The notes under the pieces were generated by a model. The model saw only the letters and a program-made list of their open reading frames with translations, ran no database searches and was not told the DNA's origin. This document shows, piece after piece, positions 1-11,276 of a DNA stretch of 38,822 nt (its first letter is position 1; each line of letters begins with the position of its first letter). The stretch is from positions 11,202-50,023 of the forward strand of contig PMBR01000052.1 in assembly GCA_003152995.1 (NCBI GenBank). The letters are read 5' to 3'. The position numbers were made by a program, and so were the translations under genes. Source of the DNA: Chloroflexota bacterium (lineage in GTDB: Bacteria > Chloroflexota > Limnocylindria > Limnocylindrales > CSP1-4).

Positions 1-1506
<1,506 letters not shown>

Positions 1507-1632
1507 CCCTCACGGTCGTTCGGCAGAGCCATAACCCTCGATTCGGTGGTCTTGCGGACGCTATATCGGGGCGGTGGCCCTATCACGCTGATACGATACG
1601 TGCAGGTTCGCAAATCCCAGCAAGGAACGACC

Positions 1633-2355
1633 GTGCCGCTTTTCGGGAAAACGAAAAAGAACCACGTCAACACCCCGCCGCCGGTATTGGAAGATGTCCC
1701 GGCTCAGGATTTTGCCCTGAAGCTCTCGTATGCGGCGAAGAGCAGCGAGAGTGTTCGCATCAAAGCCGGTCCCGCCGCAGTGGCCCGGTTGGCGCGGATG
1801 CTGGACGGCTACGTTCAGGGCGAGCCGGAGCTCGTTGAACCGTATCCCGTGGAGCTCGGCCACGCAGCCCCGTTCATCGCCCGCATGCCGGGCGCGGCGG
1901 AGTGGCTCACCTACCACCGCAAGCGTCTGCCTGTTACACGCCACGCCCTCGAGGTGCTGGAAGCCGTCGACGCCGTAGATCTGGCCTTCGACACTCTGGT
2001 AGGCGGCCTCCTCGATGGCGAGCTCGACACTTCGGGATACCCGGAGTACAACGCCATCATCGGTGGCGTGGCCTCTCACTGGGACGAGATGACCGGCGAC
2101 ATGATCGTTCGCGCGGTCGTCGGCTGGGGTGGCAGAGGCGTGCGCGGCGACACGGATCGCAACGCTTCGCGCCTCCTGGCGGGGCTCTTCGGCAACATCC
2201 AGGCCGATCGCCACTCTCTGGGCGTCGTGTCGGTGGAGCGACCCGTCACCGGGACGAAGACTGACGGCGTGGTATGCGCTCACTGCGGCTTCAACTCGGG
2301 GCACCTGCGGGCCTTCTACTGCCCCAAGTGCGGCATGCGCATGGCCCGCAGTTAG
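1633..2355 (+). CDS. Hypothetical protein with C-terminal zinc ribbon (CAHCG...CPKCG)
   Basis: ORF 1546-2355; GTG at 1633 preceded by AAGGA is a better start than the listed 1546; CxxC...CxxC at C-terminus. Confidence 0.8.
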   Translation: MPLFGKTKKNHVNTPPPVLEDVPAQDFALKLSYAAKSSESVRIKAGPAAVARLARMLDGYVQGEPELVEPYPVELGHAAPFIARMPGAAEWLTYHRKRLPVTRHALEVLEAVDAVDLAFDTLVGGLLDGELDTSGYPEYNAIIGGVASHWDEMTGDMIVRAVVGWGGRGVRGDTDRNASRLLAGLFGNIQADRHSLGVVSVERPVTGTKTDGVVCAHCGFNSGHLRAFYCPKCGMRMARS

Positions 2356-2370
2356 CGGCGTCGTACAGCC

Positions 2371-2760
2371 ATGCCCACCTACGATTACGTCTGCACTAGC
2401 TGCGGTCATCAGATGGAAGTCATGCACTCGCTTCATAGCGACGGGCCGGCAGCCTGCCCCAAATGCGGCGCGCCGATGAAGAAAGCCTTCGGCGTGCCCG
2501 CGTTTCACTTCAAAGGAACCGGCTGGGCCCGAAAGGAGAGCGCTCCGGGCAGGCCCGCGAGCACCACACTCAAGGAACCCGGGTCGAGCGCGTCATCAGG
2601 CTCCGGCTCAGGGTCGAGCGGGTCATCCGACTCGGCCTCAGGGTCGAGCGGGTCTTCCGACTCGGCCTCAGGGTCGAGCGGGTCATCCGACTCCGGCTCC
2701 GCGTCCGCCCTCCCGTCCAGCGTTCCGTCCGGCGGGGCGACACCCCAGGGCGCGGACTGA
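2371..2760 (+). CDS. FmdB-family zinc ribbon protein with Gly/Ser/Asp low-complexity tail
   Basis: MPTYDYVCTSCGHQMEVMHSLHSDGPAACPKCGAPMKKAF is the FmdB-type N-terminus. Confidence 0.93.
   Translation: MPTYDYVCTSCGHQMEVMHSLHSDGPAACPKCGAPMKKAFGVPAFHFKGTGWARKESAPGRPASTTLKEPGSSASSGSGSGSSGSSDSASGSSGSSDSASGSSGSSDSGSASALPSSVPSGGATPQGAD
2581..2700 (+). repeat. Four consecutive 30-bp tandem repeats coding GSSASSGSGS / GSSGSSDSAS / GSSGSSDSAS / GSSGSSDSGS
   Basis: Direct reading: gggtcgagcgggtcatccgactcggcctca-type units at 2581, 2611, 2641, 2671. Confidence 0.95.
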
Positions 2761-2763
2761 CCG

Positions 2764-3006
2764 ATGTCGAAGCCACCGACCGATTGGATTTCCCTTTCGG
2801 AGGCGGTCGATTTGCTCGCGTCTTCGAATGTCCACTTCACGTCCGATACGATCGGCCGTTGGGCTCGGACCGGACGGCTCCAGAGCATCAAGCTGGGAAA
2901 CCGCCGTTTCGTGCGCAAGGCCGAGGTTCGGTCGCTGCTGCGGCCGCGTGGGACGGTCCACGGCGAGGATCTGCAACCGGGGCTGTTCGAGGACCTGGAC
3001 GACTAG
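2764..3006 (+). CDS. Small excisionase/MerR-like helix-turn-helix DNA-binding protein
   Basis: WISLSEAVDLLASSNVHFTSDTIGRWARTGRLQSIKLGNRRFVRKAEVRSLL resembles an Xis/MerR-type wHTH; 4 bp after fmdB-like gene. Confidence 0.75.
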   Translation: MSKPPTDWISLSEAVDLLASSNVHFTSDTIGRWARTGRLQSIKLGNRRFVRKAEVRSLLRPRGTVHGEDLQPGLFEDLDD

Positions 3007-3035
3007 GGTCGAGCCGCGACCGGCTCGGCGGCGGC

Positions 3036-5270
3036 TCAGGCCTGCTCGGTACCGCAGCGGCGACAGTAGCGCGCCTGGGTCGATACCGGCAGGGCGCAGT
3101 GATGGCAGACTCGGACGGTTCCGCGATCGAGCACTTGCTGGGCTGATTCCGCCCAGAGCGCGGCCACGAGAGGGGACTCCTCATCAACGCCCTCGGCCTG
3201 CGGAGCCGCCACGAGTGAGGCCTGAAGGAGCCTGCTGACGGGCCACGGCGCGGCCGGCCCCTGCGCGGGCCAGCTGGCACCAATCGGAGGCCACGCAATG
3301 TGCTCCTGGGCCTTCGGGGCCGGCACCGGCGCGCCTTCCCATGGGAGGCGGTGGGCCGGGATCGACGAAGGCGCCGGCCTTGCGTCGAGCGAATCGCCGG
3401 CAGGCCACTCCACGTGGATGCGCCCCGGGATGTCCGGCTGGACCTGGGCCCAACGGTTCGTCGTTGCGGGCGGCAACGTGAAGAGCGTTTGCTGGTCTGT
3501 CGACGACTCGGGCGGGGCTTCCGCGGCCCGTGGCGGCTGAGACTCCGATTCTGGCCCGGCTGCCGCTGGTTCGATCGGCGCCTGCTCGAGCGCCGCGTCG
3601 GCGGCCGGAAGCGGGCGGGGAGCCGTTTCGGGCTCGTTTTCGCATGCGGGCGCGGCGACGCCGATCGGTTCGGACGCCACGAAGCTTGGGCTCGCGACTT
3701 CTGCGACGGAGTCGGCCGGTTTCTCTGTTTCGACCGGCAACGCCTCGAGCGGGGGCGCCGGTTCCACCGGAGCGGCGGTTGAGTCGGCCCACTGGTCGTG
3801 CCGCTCCATCGGGCGGTCGACCCAGGGCGTCGCCACCGGCCATGGGGCCGTCGGTCCGGTGTTTCGCGACTTTGGGACCGCGACCTGACGGGGTGGCTGG
3901 GGTGCCGCGGCCCCGGCAGCCCGAGTAGTTTCGGCTGCTGAGGGCAGGTGCAGGAGGCGGGCGATCACGGGCGCGCGGCGCTGCTCTGCTTCAAGGCGAG
4001 GTTGCGGTAACTCGATCGGCTGTCTGAGCGAGCCGAGCAGGTCGAAGTCGGACGATGGCCCCTTGCTCGGAGCCGGTGTTTCGGGTTCCCAGGCGGCTGG
4101 GACGGGCGTTTCGGGCTCGGCCCGGAAGCTCGGTTCATGCTCCACCACGCGGGCCGCATCCTCGTCGAGAGTGTGCGACGGCGTGAATGAGTCCGCCTCA
4201 AGGGGCGTGGATCCCGTGGTGGACAGGGCGCCATCGTCGCGCGCCGGAACCTGGCTGAGCTGAGCCTTGATCAGCCGTAGCTCGTCGGGGGTCAGGGTGT
4301 CGGCTTCAACCCGCCCGCCGTCCAGCGGCCAGAGGTCCCAGCCATCGTCGCGCGACTTCCAAGCTTGAGATTGAGCCTGAAGTTGCTGTGCAGCGGCACG
4401 CTCCTCCTCCGAGATCCGAGACGGTGTTCGGGCCGCCTGAGGCCTCCGTTGGGGTTGGGGGAGCCCGGCCGGCGCGATCGGCTCGGCCGCCACAATCGGA
4501 TCGGCCGGCGCGATCGGCTCCGCCGTCGCCGTTGGGTCAGCCGGCCCCATTGGCTCAGCCGAGGTGAGTGGCATCGTGGGTACCGCCGGGGCGGGAGGCT
4601 CCACCAGCGCGCCAGACTCCACGAGTGCGGGAGGCGCTGCCGGAGTGCGCGGCTCCGCCGGCGTGGCAGGCGCGGCAGGCGAGGCCGGGGTGCGCGGCTG
4701 GGCCGGCGACTCGCCCGCGGCTTGTTCCGCTGGAACCGTTGGCGTTGTCTGCGCAGGACCACGGTCGTTTCCGTCCAGGATCGGCGCGGGCCGGCTGGGT
4801 AGAGGATCCTCCACCGGCCAGGGAACCGCGTACTCAGGGTTGGTTGCCCCTGACGCGGCCGCCAACGGTTGTGCGCCGACGGCGCCGTCGAGGTTCTGGC
4901 GCGAAACCGGGGTGCGAACGATCAGGTGATCCCTGGGCGCGACGGGCTCCTTGTCCCACAGCGGAGCGCAGGAGAGGCACGCTCCCTGGTTCTCGTTCCA
5001 GCACCTGTCGCAGGCGTACTGGCGACAGGTCATACAGAAGTTGAACGTCCGGTGGAACTCCTCGGTTACCCGCGAGGATTCATCCTTGGTGACGTCGATG
5101 CGAGCCGCGGCCATGGCCTCGTCGATCGAGGTCCCGTCGGTCATGACGAAGTTCTTGAGGCCCTTCGCCAGGAGGCGCGCACCAGCCAGCGACGGCCCCC
5201 GAGCGGGGGTTGGTCCGAAGGTGTAGCGGGTGCCACACCGCTCGCAGTAGGAGTCGGTGAGTTCGCGCAT
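3036..5270 (-). CDS. Large Pro/Ala-rich protein with N-terminal Cys clusters and C-terminal zinc ribbon
   Basis: N-term YCERCGTRYTF and FCMTCRQYACDRCWNENQGACLSCAPLW; C-term CHHCALPVSTQARYCRRCGTEQA; GGAG upstream of ATG. Confidence 0.85.
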   Translation of the reverse strand: MRELTDSYCERCGTRYTFGPTPARGPSLAGARLLAKGLKNFVMTDGTSIDEAMAAARIDVTKDESSRVTEEFHRTFNFCMTCRQYACDRCWNENQGACLSCAPLWDKEPVAPRDHLIVRTPVSRQNLDGAVGAQPLAAASGATNPEYAVPWPVEDPLPSRPAPILDGNDRGPAQTTPTVPAEQAAGESPAQPRTPASPAAPATPAEPRTPAAPPALVESGALVEPPAPAVPTMPLTSAEPMGPADPTATAEPIAPADPIVAAEPIAPAGLPQPQRRPQAARTPSRISEEERAAAQQLQAQSQAWKSRDDGWDLWPLDGGRVEADTLTPDELRLIKAQLSQVPARDDGALSTTGSTPLEADSFTPSHTLDEDAARVVEHEPSFRAEPETPVPAAWEPETPAPSKGPSSDFDLLGSLRQPIELPQPRLEAEQRRAPVIARLLHLPSAAETTRAAGAAAPQPPRQVAVPKSRNTGPTAPWPVATPWVDRPMERHDQWADSTAAPVEPAPPLEALPVETEKPADSVAEVASPSFVASEPIGVAAPACENEPETAPRPLPAADAALEQAPIEPAAAGPESESQPPRAAEAPPESSTDQQTLFTLPPATTNRWAQVQPDIPGRIHVEWPAGDSLDARPAPSSIPAHRLPWEGAPVPAPKAQEHIAWPPIGASWPAQGPAAPWPVSRLLQASLVAAPQAEGVDEESPLVAALWAESAQQVLDRGTVRVCHHCALPVSTQARYCRRCGTEQA

Positions 5271-5513
5271 CAGTGCTCCGATGTCCTCGGCGCTGCGAGC
5301 GCGGCCATGGCGCTCGCTCCCGGAGGGTACGCCCTTATCGTCTTGCGGCGAGCCGCCCTGCTCGTACTCGCAGCCGAGTCCGAAGGTCCCAGTTCCTGCA
5401 AGGCTCTTCGCAAGGCGCCAGGATAAGATGGCGCATGGCCGATGTCGAGTGCGCGAGCAGGGTCGCGGGACGTATCGGTTCGATCACACGAGCAGCCCGC
5501 CGTCCGTCTCGGC

Positions 5514-5519
5514 GTAGTA
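5514..5519 (+). promoter_or_regulatory. Possible -10 (TAGTAT) upstream of moxR operon
   Basis: TAnnnT hexamer in the divergent intergenic region, ~106 nt before moxR start. Confidence 0.3.
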
Positions 5520-5625
5520 TGTGCTGGCCTCCGAAGACGTCCCTGGACGGAGGGCATCGTCACAGGACCGACGCTGCGACCAGTTTGCGGATCACCAACC
5601 AGCCTCTAGTCCAGAAGAGAGACCG

Positions 5626-6657
5626 ATGACGAGCATTCAAGAAACCGGCGAGAAAGTCGCGAACAACGTCGAGCGCGTGATCGTCGGAAAGCGACAGGAA
5701 GTTCGCCTGACACTCGTGGCCCTGTTGTGCCGCGGTCATCTGCTCATCGAGGACGTTCCGGGCACCGGCAAGACCATGCTGGCCAAGGCCCTTGCGCGCA
5801 GCCTCGGCTGCAGCTTCCGCAGAATTCAGTTCACGCCGGACCTGCTCCCCTCGGACGTGACCGGACTTTCGATCTACAACCAGCGGACTCAGGAGTTCGA
5901 GTTCCGGCCGGGCCCGATCATGGCCCAGGTGGTACTGGCCGACGAGATCAACCGCGCAACTCCCAAGACGCAATCGTCGCTCCTCGAATGCATGGAGGAG
6001 CACCAGGCGACCATCGATGGCACAACCTACGCCATGCCCGAGCCGTTCCTCGTGATCGCCACGCAGAATCCGATCGAGTACGAAGGCACGTTCGCCCTGC
6101 CGGAGGCCCAACTCGACCGGTTCATGCTCCGGATCCGCCTCGGCTATCCGAGCCAGGCCGATGAGCAGGCGATACTCGAACAGCAGAAGATCACGCATCC
6201 GCTCGACAGCCTAACGGAGGTCCTTTCGGTCGAGGAGTTGCGCGAGCTCCAGCAGGCGGTCCGCGAGATCTACGTAGATCCGAGCGTGGCCGACTACATC
6301 GTTCGCCTCGTGAACGCCACACGCACTCACCCGGACGTGTACCTGGGCGCGTCGCCGCGTGGCTCTTTGGCCCTGTACCGAACGGGTCAGGCGCTGGCGG
6401 CCCTGGCCGGTCGCGATTACGTCATCCCGGACGACATCAAGACTCTCGCCGAGTCCTGCCTGGCTCACCGGCTGATCATCAAGACCAGCTCGTCGATGCA
6501 CGACATCGATCCGCGCCAGGTCGTGGCGGAGTTGCTGGGCAACGTGCCCGTCGATGCGGCGCGGGCTGTTGGTCCCACCGGGCGAGGTGAGAGGTCCGCG
6601 GTCATGGATGGGAAGGCCGCGGTCCAGAGGGACGCCAGCGGCAGCCCCGCCCGCTAG
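5626..6657 (+). CDS. MoxR-family AAA+ ATPase
   Basis: [14 protein letters not shown] Walker [25 protein letters not shown] Walker [27 protein letters not shown] at 5626. Confidence 0.95.
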   Translation: MTSIQETGEKVANNVERVIVGKRQEVRLTLVALLCRGHLLIEDVPGTGKTMLAKALARSLGCSFRRIQFTPDLLPSDVTGLSIYNQRTQEFEFRPGPIMAQVVLADEINRATPKTQSSLLECMEEHQATIDGTTYAMPEPFLVIATQNPIEYEGTFALPEAQLDRFMLRIRLGYPSQADEQAILEQQKITHPLDSLTEVLSVEELRELQQAVREIYVDPSVADYIVRLVNATRTHPDVYLGASPRGSLALYRTGQALAALAGRDYVIPDDIKTLAESCLAHRLIIKTSSSMHDIDPRQVVAELLGNVPVDAARAVGPTGRGERSAVMDGKAAVQRDASGSPAR

Positions 6658-6678
6658 CTGCGAAAAGGGCACAGCGTC

Positions 6679-7908
6679 GTGATCCGGCGGCTCCAGTTCA
6701 TGGTCGTGGCAGTGGTTCTTGTTCTTGCCGCGTTCACGACCGGGCTGTCATTCCTCTTTTACGTCGTCTACCTGGGGCTGCTCGTCGTTGGCGGTAGCTA
6801 CGTTCTGACCCGCTTCGGTCTGGCGGACCTTGAAGCAGGCTATCGCGTGGACCATCGCCAGGGCCACGTCGGAGACGACCTGCGGACCACCTACAGCATC
6901 TCCAACGCGAGCCGCCTGCCCAAGCCGTGGCTCGAGGTCTACAACCCGACCGATCTGCCGGTGGCTCTCCCGGGGCGTGCACTCGGCCTGCGTTCCTGGG
7001 CTCAACGATCCTGGATCGCGATCGTGCCGCTCACCAAGCGGGGCACCTACCGGATCGAGCCCATGGTCGTGCGGACCGGCGATCCGTTCGGATTCTTCGA
7101 AGCGGCGGCCACCGTCGGCCGGCCCACGGTCGTCACGGTGTTTCCGCGAGTGGTGCCCTTGCCACGGTGGCGTTTGCCGCACGCGAACCTCGAGGGCTCG
7201 CACTCAGCCCCGGAGCGAACCCTCCAGACCACTCCGCTCGCCACGACCGTTCGGCCCTACGCCCCTGGCGATAGCTTCAACCGGATCCACTGGCGCAGCA
7301 CCGCTCGCCTGGGAGATATCCAGGTCAAGGAGTTCGACCTCGAGCAGACCGCGGACGTTTGGCTCTTCATCGATCTCGAGACGGCCGTGCAGGGCGGCAA
7401 GGGCGACGTCTCGACGGTCGAGGAGGCCCTCCGAGTTGCGGCTTCGGTCGCGCATGACGCGATCTCCGAGAACCGCGCAGTGGGAGTCACGACCAGCGGT
7501 CACCGGCACGTTTCGATCCCGGCGGATCGGGGCCCGCGCCAGCGGCTCAAGATCATGGCGCTGCTGGCCGCCGTGGACGGCGACGGTCACACTCCATTGG
7601 CCGAGGTGTTGCTGTCCGGCCTGCCGCGTCTGAGGCGGGGCATGACGGCCGTCGTCGTGACTCCTTCGGTAGATCGATCCTGGGTCCGGGCACTGACGGG
7701 CCTGCGTGGCAGAGGCGTTGCCGCCGTCGTCGTCGCCGTGAATGCGGCCAGTTATGAGCGCGGCGGCCGGTCGGGACGTCCTGGCGCTGGCGACGCGGTG
7801 TCGGCGGCCTCTCCAGAGCGGCGAGCCCTTCGGTTCGCCCTGGCCGAGTACGACCTCAAGGCATGCGAGGTTTCGGCCGGCGACGATCTCGGGACGGTAC
7901 TGGCATGA
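6679..7908 (+). CDS. DUF58 domain protein
   Basis: GTG start; TTVRPYAPGDSFNRIHWRSTARLGDIQVKEFDLEQTADVWLFIDLE is the DUF58 signature; downstream of MoxR. Confidence 0.93.
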   Translation: MIRRLQFMVVAVVLVLAAFTTGLSFLFYVVYLGLLVVGGSYVLTRFGLADLEAGYRVDHRQGHVGDDLRTTYSISNASRLPKPWLEVYNPTDLPVALPGRALGLRSWAQRSWIAIVPLTKRGTYRIEPMVVRTGDPFGFFEAAATVGRPTVVTVFPRVVPLPRWRLPHANLEGSHSAPERTLQTTPLATTVRPYAPGDSFNRIHWRSTARLGDIQVKEFDLEQTADVWLFIDLETAVQGGKGDVSTVEEALRVAASVAHDAISENRAVGVTTSGHRHVSIPADRGPRQRLKIMALLAAVDGDGHTPLAEVLLSGLPRLRRGMTAVVVTPSVDRSWVRALTGLRGRGVAAVVVAVNAASYERGGRSGRPGAGDAVSAASPERRALRFALAEYDLKACEVSAGDDLGTVLA

Positions 7909-10340
7909 CCGCCGGCTCGATGCCGCGGCAGCCGGCCGGGGAGGCGCCGTCGCATGACTGGGATCGGGGATTCGACGAGCCCGGCCTCCTCGAGGGCCTT
8001 GTCGTTCGGTTCCGTCCGGACGAGGGTTGGCTGAGTCTGATCCTGATCCTGACTCTTGCCGGGACGATGGCCTGGTCTATCGCCGACGCACGCTGGATCC
8101 TCGGGCGAGACGATCTCACGAGCTTCGTCATCTGGATTGCCATCGCCGCGTCGTTGTGGGGCTATCTGAGCGCCCGGTCCGGCGTGTCTCCCTGGATCGC
8201 GCAAGTCAGCGGCGCCGCAGTAGGGGCGTTCGTTCTGATCGAGGTCGTGGGCGCTTCGGTGCCGGGCGCGGAGGGAGGGCTCGGCGGGTGGTTCCAGGCC
8301 ACGGCCAATTCCGTGGCCCAGGCCTATCTCGATCTGACGTGGCGCCACCAGATCGCGACGACACAACTGGCGCACTTCTCGTTGGTCATCGGCATCGTCG
8401 TGTGGGGGACTGCCCAGGCAGCGTCATATGACGTCTTCGGGTACCACCGAGCCATCAATGGCGTACTGCTCATGGCCGTCGTGCTACTGGCCAACATGGC
8501 GCTCACGGTCCAGGATCAGTTCCTGGCCCTCGTCCTGTTCAGCGCCGCCGCCCTGGCGCTGCTGCTGCGGGCTCATGCCGCCGACGAGCGCACCAACTGG
8601 CTGAGGCACCGTATCTGGCGTGGCGGCGACCTCAAGGCGCCGCGCGCTCAGGGCGGCATCGGCTTCGCCTCGGCAGCTATCTGCGCCGCCCTGGTGCTGA
8701 CGACAGTGGCCAGCTCGGCGCCGCTGGCCAACGCCTGGCCCGGTAGCAACGACCTCCGCGACTTCTTGAACGGGATCAGCGGCTACCTGCCCGGAGGCAG
8801 CCAGAGCCGCTTCACCCAGGGCGCCGACTTTGGAAGCTCGACCGCCATCGGGTCGTCTTTCCACTCGTCCAGCGACCTGATCCTGACAATTCAGATGCCG
8901 GAAGGGACACCCAACAGCCACTGGCGGGTGATCTCCTACGACAGCTTCAAGTCCACCGGCTGGTCGGCCGGCGAGGGTTCGCAAAGCGACCTCTTGCAAG
9001 GTGCCGACCTGAACCACGGAACTCTCGATCAGGTCGACGAAAAGGCATCGAGTCGAACCAAGGTCACCTACAAGGTGACCGTCCGCGACACGTCGCTCAA
9101 GCACCTGGTGCTGGCCAATGAGCCTGGGTCGGTGACCGTTCCAGTCGCGCGCGTCCTGGTCGGGGGCACGCCCGCGACTTCCGACGTGGTGTGGTTCCCG
9201 AGCGATTCCACCTCATATTCGGTGACTTCCTTCGTGCCGAACCTCAACCTTACCGGCACCGGGTTGACTGAGTGGAAGCTGCGGCAGGCCGGCACGGACT
9301 ACCCGCCTGAACTCCTGTCCCGGTACACCCAAGGAGTCGACCTGATCGGGCCGGCCGGCGACGATCTGTTGAGTCAGATGCTGTCGTTTGCGTTCGACAA
9401 TGGCGTGGCCCTGGATCCGACGACCGGTCGGTTCGCGGACGCGTACGACGCGGCGAAGGTCATGCAGGAATTCATGCGCGATCCCAAGAACTTCACGTAC
9501 GACAGCAACATCACGGACCTAGTTCCGAAGTGCGCGTCCCTCACGTCGGTCGATTGTTTTGCCATATACAAGCGGGGCTTCTGCGAGCAATACGCCACGA
9601 CCATGACGATGCTGATGCGGATGGAGGGCTTCCCCGCCCGGTACGTCGAGGGATACCTGTCGGGGCACGTGGAGGAAGCGTCTCGTGCGATCGACGTGAC
9701 CGGACAGCAGCGCCACGCCTGGGTCGAGGTGTACTTCCCAGGCTACGGCTGGATACCGTTCGATCCGACGGGAGGCTCGGTCGGGCAGCCGACCCAACTG
9801 GCCGCAGGCAAGCCGGCCCTTGAAACGCCGAGTCCGAAGCCGACCGCGACGAGCACCGATGAGTCTACCGGGCCGGATGTGACGCCCCGTCGGCCGGCGC
9901 CCGGTACGACACTTCCCAGTTCGACGAGCGACAACGGGCCTCTGGGCCTGGTGATCCCGGCCCTGATCAGCCTCTTGTTCCTGCTTGCCGTGCTGGCTAC
10001 GTGGCGGCGCCGGCCGCGCCGGCTGGAGAGTCCCGACACGGTCTATCGGGGCATCGTCCGGACGGCCAGCAGGCTCGGCTACAAACCGTTGCCCACACAG
10101 ACCGTCTACGAGTTCACCGGGATGCTGGCCGATGTGGTGCCGCGGGCGCGAGATCCGCTCGAGGAGGTGGCGACCGCGCAGGTCGAGGTCGTCTACGGCC
10201 GGAGGCGGCTGCCCGCAGAGCGGCTCATGTCTCTTGCCACGGCTCAGCGCGTGGTGCACCAGGCCCTGTTGCGGCTCGTGTTCCGCATCCCGGGCCGCGG
10301 GCCGAAGTGGCCGCGGAAGGACAACGAACGACGTCGATGA
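7905..10340 (+). CDS. Membrane transglutaminase-like protein (TgpA/TGase core)
   Basis: ATGA overlap with DUF58 stop; N-terminal TM segments; GFCEQYATTMTMLMRMEGFPARYVEGY...QRHAWVEVYFPGYGWIPFDPT triad motifs; C-term DUF4129-like. Confidence 0.93.
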   Translation: MTAGSMPRQPAGEAPSHDWDRGFDEPGLLEGLVVRFRPDEGWLSLILILTLAGTMAWSIADARWILGRDDLTSFVIWIAIAASLWGYLSARSGVSPWIAQVSGAAVGAFVLIEVVGASVPGAEGGLGGWFQATANSVAQAYLDLTWRHQIATTQLAHFSLVIGIVVWGTAQAASYDVFGYHRAINGVLLMAVVLLANMALTVQDQFLALVLFSAAALALLLRAHAADERTNWLRHRIWRGGDLKAPRAQGGIGFASAAICAALVLTTVASSAPLANAWPGSNDLRDFLNGISGYLPGGSQSRFTQGADFGSSTAIGSSFHSSSDLILTIQMPEGTPNSHWRVISYDSFKSTGWSAGEGSQSDLLQGADLNHGTLDQVDEKASSRTKVTYKVTVRDTSLKHLVLANEPGSVTVPVARVLVGGTPATSDVVWFPSDSTSYSVTSFVPNLNLTGTGLTEWKLRQAGTDYPPELLSRYTQGVDLIGPAGDDLLSQMLSFAFDNGVALDPTTGRFADAYDAAKVMQEFMRDPKNFTYDSNITDLVPKCASLTSVDCFAIYKRGFCEQYATTMTMLMRMEGFPARYVEGYLSGHVEEASRAIDVTGQQRHAWVEVYFPGYGWIPFDPTGGSVGQPTQLAAGKPALETPSPKPTATSTDESTGPDVTPRRPAPGTTLPSSTSDNGPLGLVIPALISLLFLLAVLATWRRRPRRLESPDTVYRGIVRTASRLGYKPLPTQTVYEFTGMLADVVPRARDPLEEVATAQVEVVYGRRRLPAERLMSLATAQRVVHQALLRLVFRIPGRGPKWPRKDNERRR

Positions 10341-10406
10341 CGTCCCTACCAGGCCAGGGTTCGAGGACGGCTCGAGGTAGGAGAGGAACGCAGTCGGCGT
10401 GCGGCT

Positions 10407-11276
10407 CTAGAGGGCCCCGGACCGGTTGAGTTCCGTCGACTCGGCTAGAAGGGCCTTGTCGTCAGACCCGAGATGCTCGTCCAGGTTCACGGCACGCAAA
10501 ACTGCGCGACCGGCACGGATTTCGACGACGGTGATGCTGGCCAGCCCGAAGTCGAAATTCCAGAAGTGCTCCGGGGCAAGACCCAGAAGAGCGCAAACGA
10601 CCACTCGGAAGACGCCGCCGTGTCCGACGATCAGCGCCCAGCGCGGGCTGCGGTGGGCGGTATCCGCATATCCCAGGACCTGGTGCCGATCCATCGTTCC
10701 GCGCTGTGTCCCTTCGGCCAGGTCCGTCAGGAGGACGGCCAACGAGGCTTCCACGCGGGCTCGCACCTGCGCCAAGCTTTCGCCGCCCGGGGCGTAGAAG
10801 CGGGTCGGCCAGCGCCGCCACGCCGCCAGCGACTCGCCGAATCGAGCGCGGATCTCGGTGTCCTTCAGCCCCTCCCATTCGCCCTGTCCGATTTCCAGGA
10901 ACCCCGAATCTGGTCGGAGTGGGGGAGCGGCACGGCCGGCAGCGGTCATGGCCTCGGCCACGAATTCCGCGGTCCGGAATGCCCGACCCAACGGGGAGTG
11001 GATGATGGAAAAGGGCGCCGTGTCGGGGATCGGCAACGGCGGCTCGGCACCGGGCCTCGCCAGCCGCAAGCCGGCCAGCTGAGCCTGGCGCTCGCCGAGG
11101 AGAGTCAGCGGCGCCTCCATCTGGCCCTGGAAGCGTTTCTCGACGATGAACTGGGTTTGGCCGTGTCGGAGGAGGACCAGGACGGAGTCGAGGCCCTCGG
11201 GGATCAGCGAAGCGGCCCCGGAGGCCCGGGCTGCCCCGGGCCGGGGCCTCTTCGCGTCCGGAACAGAGGAGCTCAC
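10407..11276 (-). CDS. Histidine phosphatase family protein (phosphoglycerate-mutase-like; candidate metal-independent phosphoserine phosphatase)
   Basis: LLRHGQTQFIVEKRFQGQ, HSPLGRAFRTAEF, LEIGQGEWEGL, IVGHGGVFRVV; GTG at 11276 overlaps serA stop as GTGA. Confidence 0.9.
   Translation of the reverse strand: MSSSVPDAKRPRPGAARASGAASLIPEGLDSVLVLLRHGQTQFIVEKRFQGQMEAPLTLLGERQAQLAGLRLARPGAEPPLPIPDTAPFSIIHSPLGRAFRTAEFVAEAMTAAGRAAPPLRPDSGFLEIGQGEWEGLKDTEIRARFGESLAAWRRWPTRFYAPGGESLAQVRARVEASLAVLLTDLAEGTQRGTMDRHQVLGYADTAHRSPRWALIVGHGGVFRVVVCALLGLAPEHFWNFDFGLASITVVEIRAGRAVLRAVNLDEHLGSDDKALLAESTELNRSGAL

Noticed and set aside
2581-2700. CRISPR-like spacing of repeats
   Set aside because: Repeats are contiguous 30-bp units without spacers and in coding frame.
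2505-2918. Minus ORF with DDPLDPEAES repeats resembling acidic/Ca-binding repeats
   Set aside because: It is the antisense reading of the fmdB-like 30-bp repeats.
2764-3006. Excisionase as sign of a prophage or integrative element
   Set aside because: No integrase, att repeats or phage genes nearby; the gene sits in a housekeeping-like cluster.
5626-10340. MoxR-DUF58-transglutaminase as a novel defence system
   Set aside because: This is a widespread known operon type; no effector or nuclease is attached.
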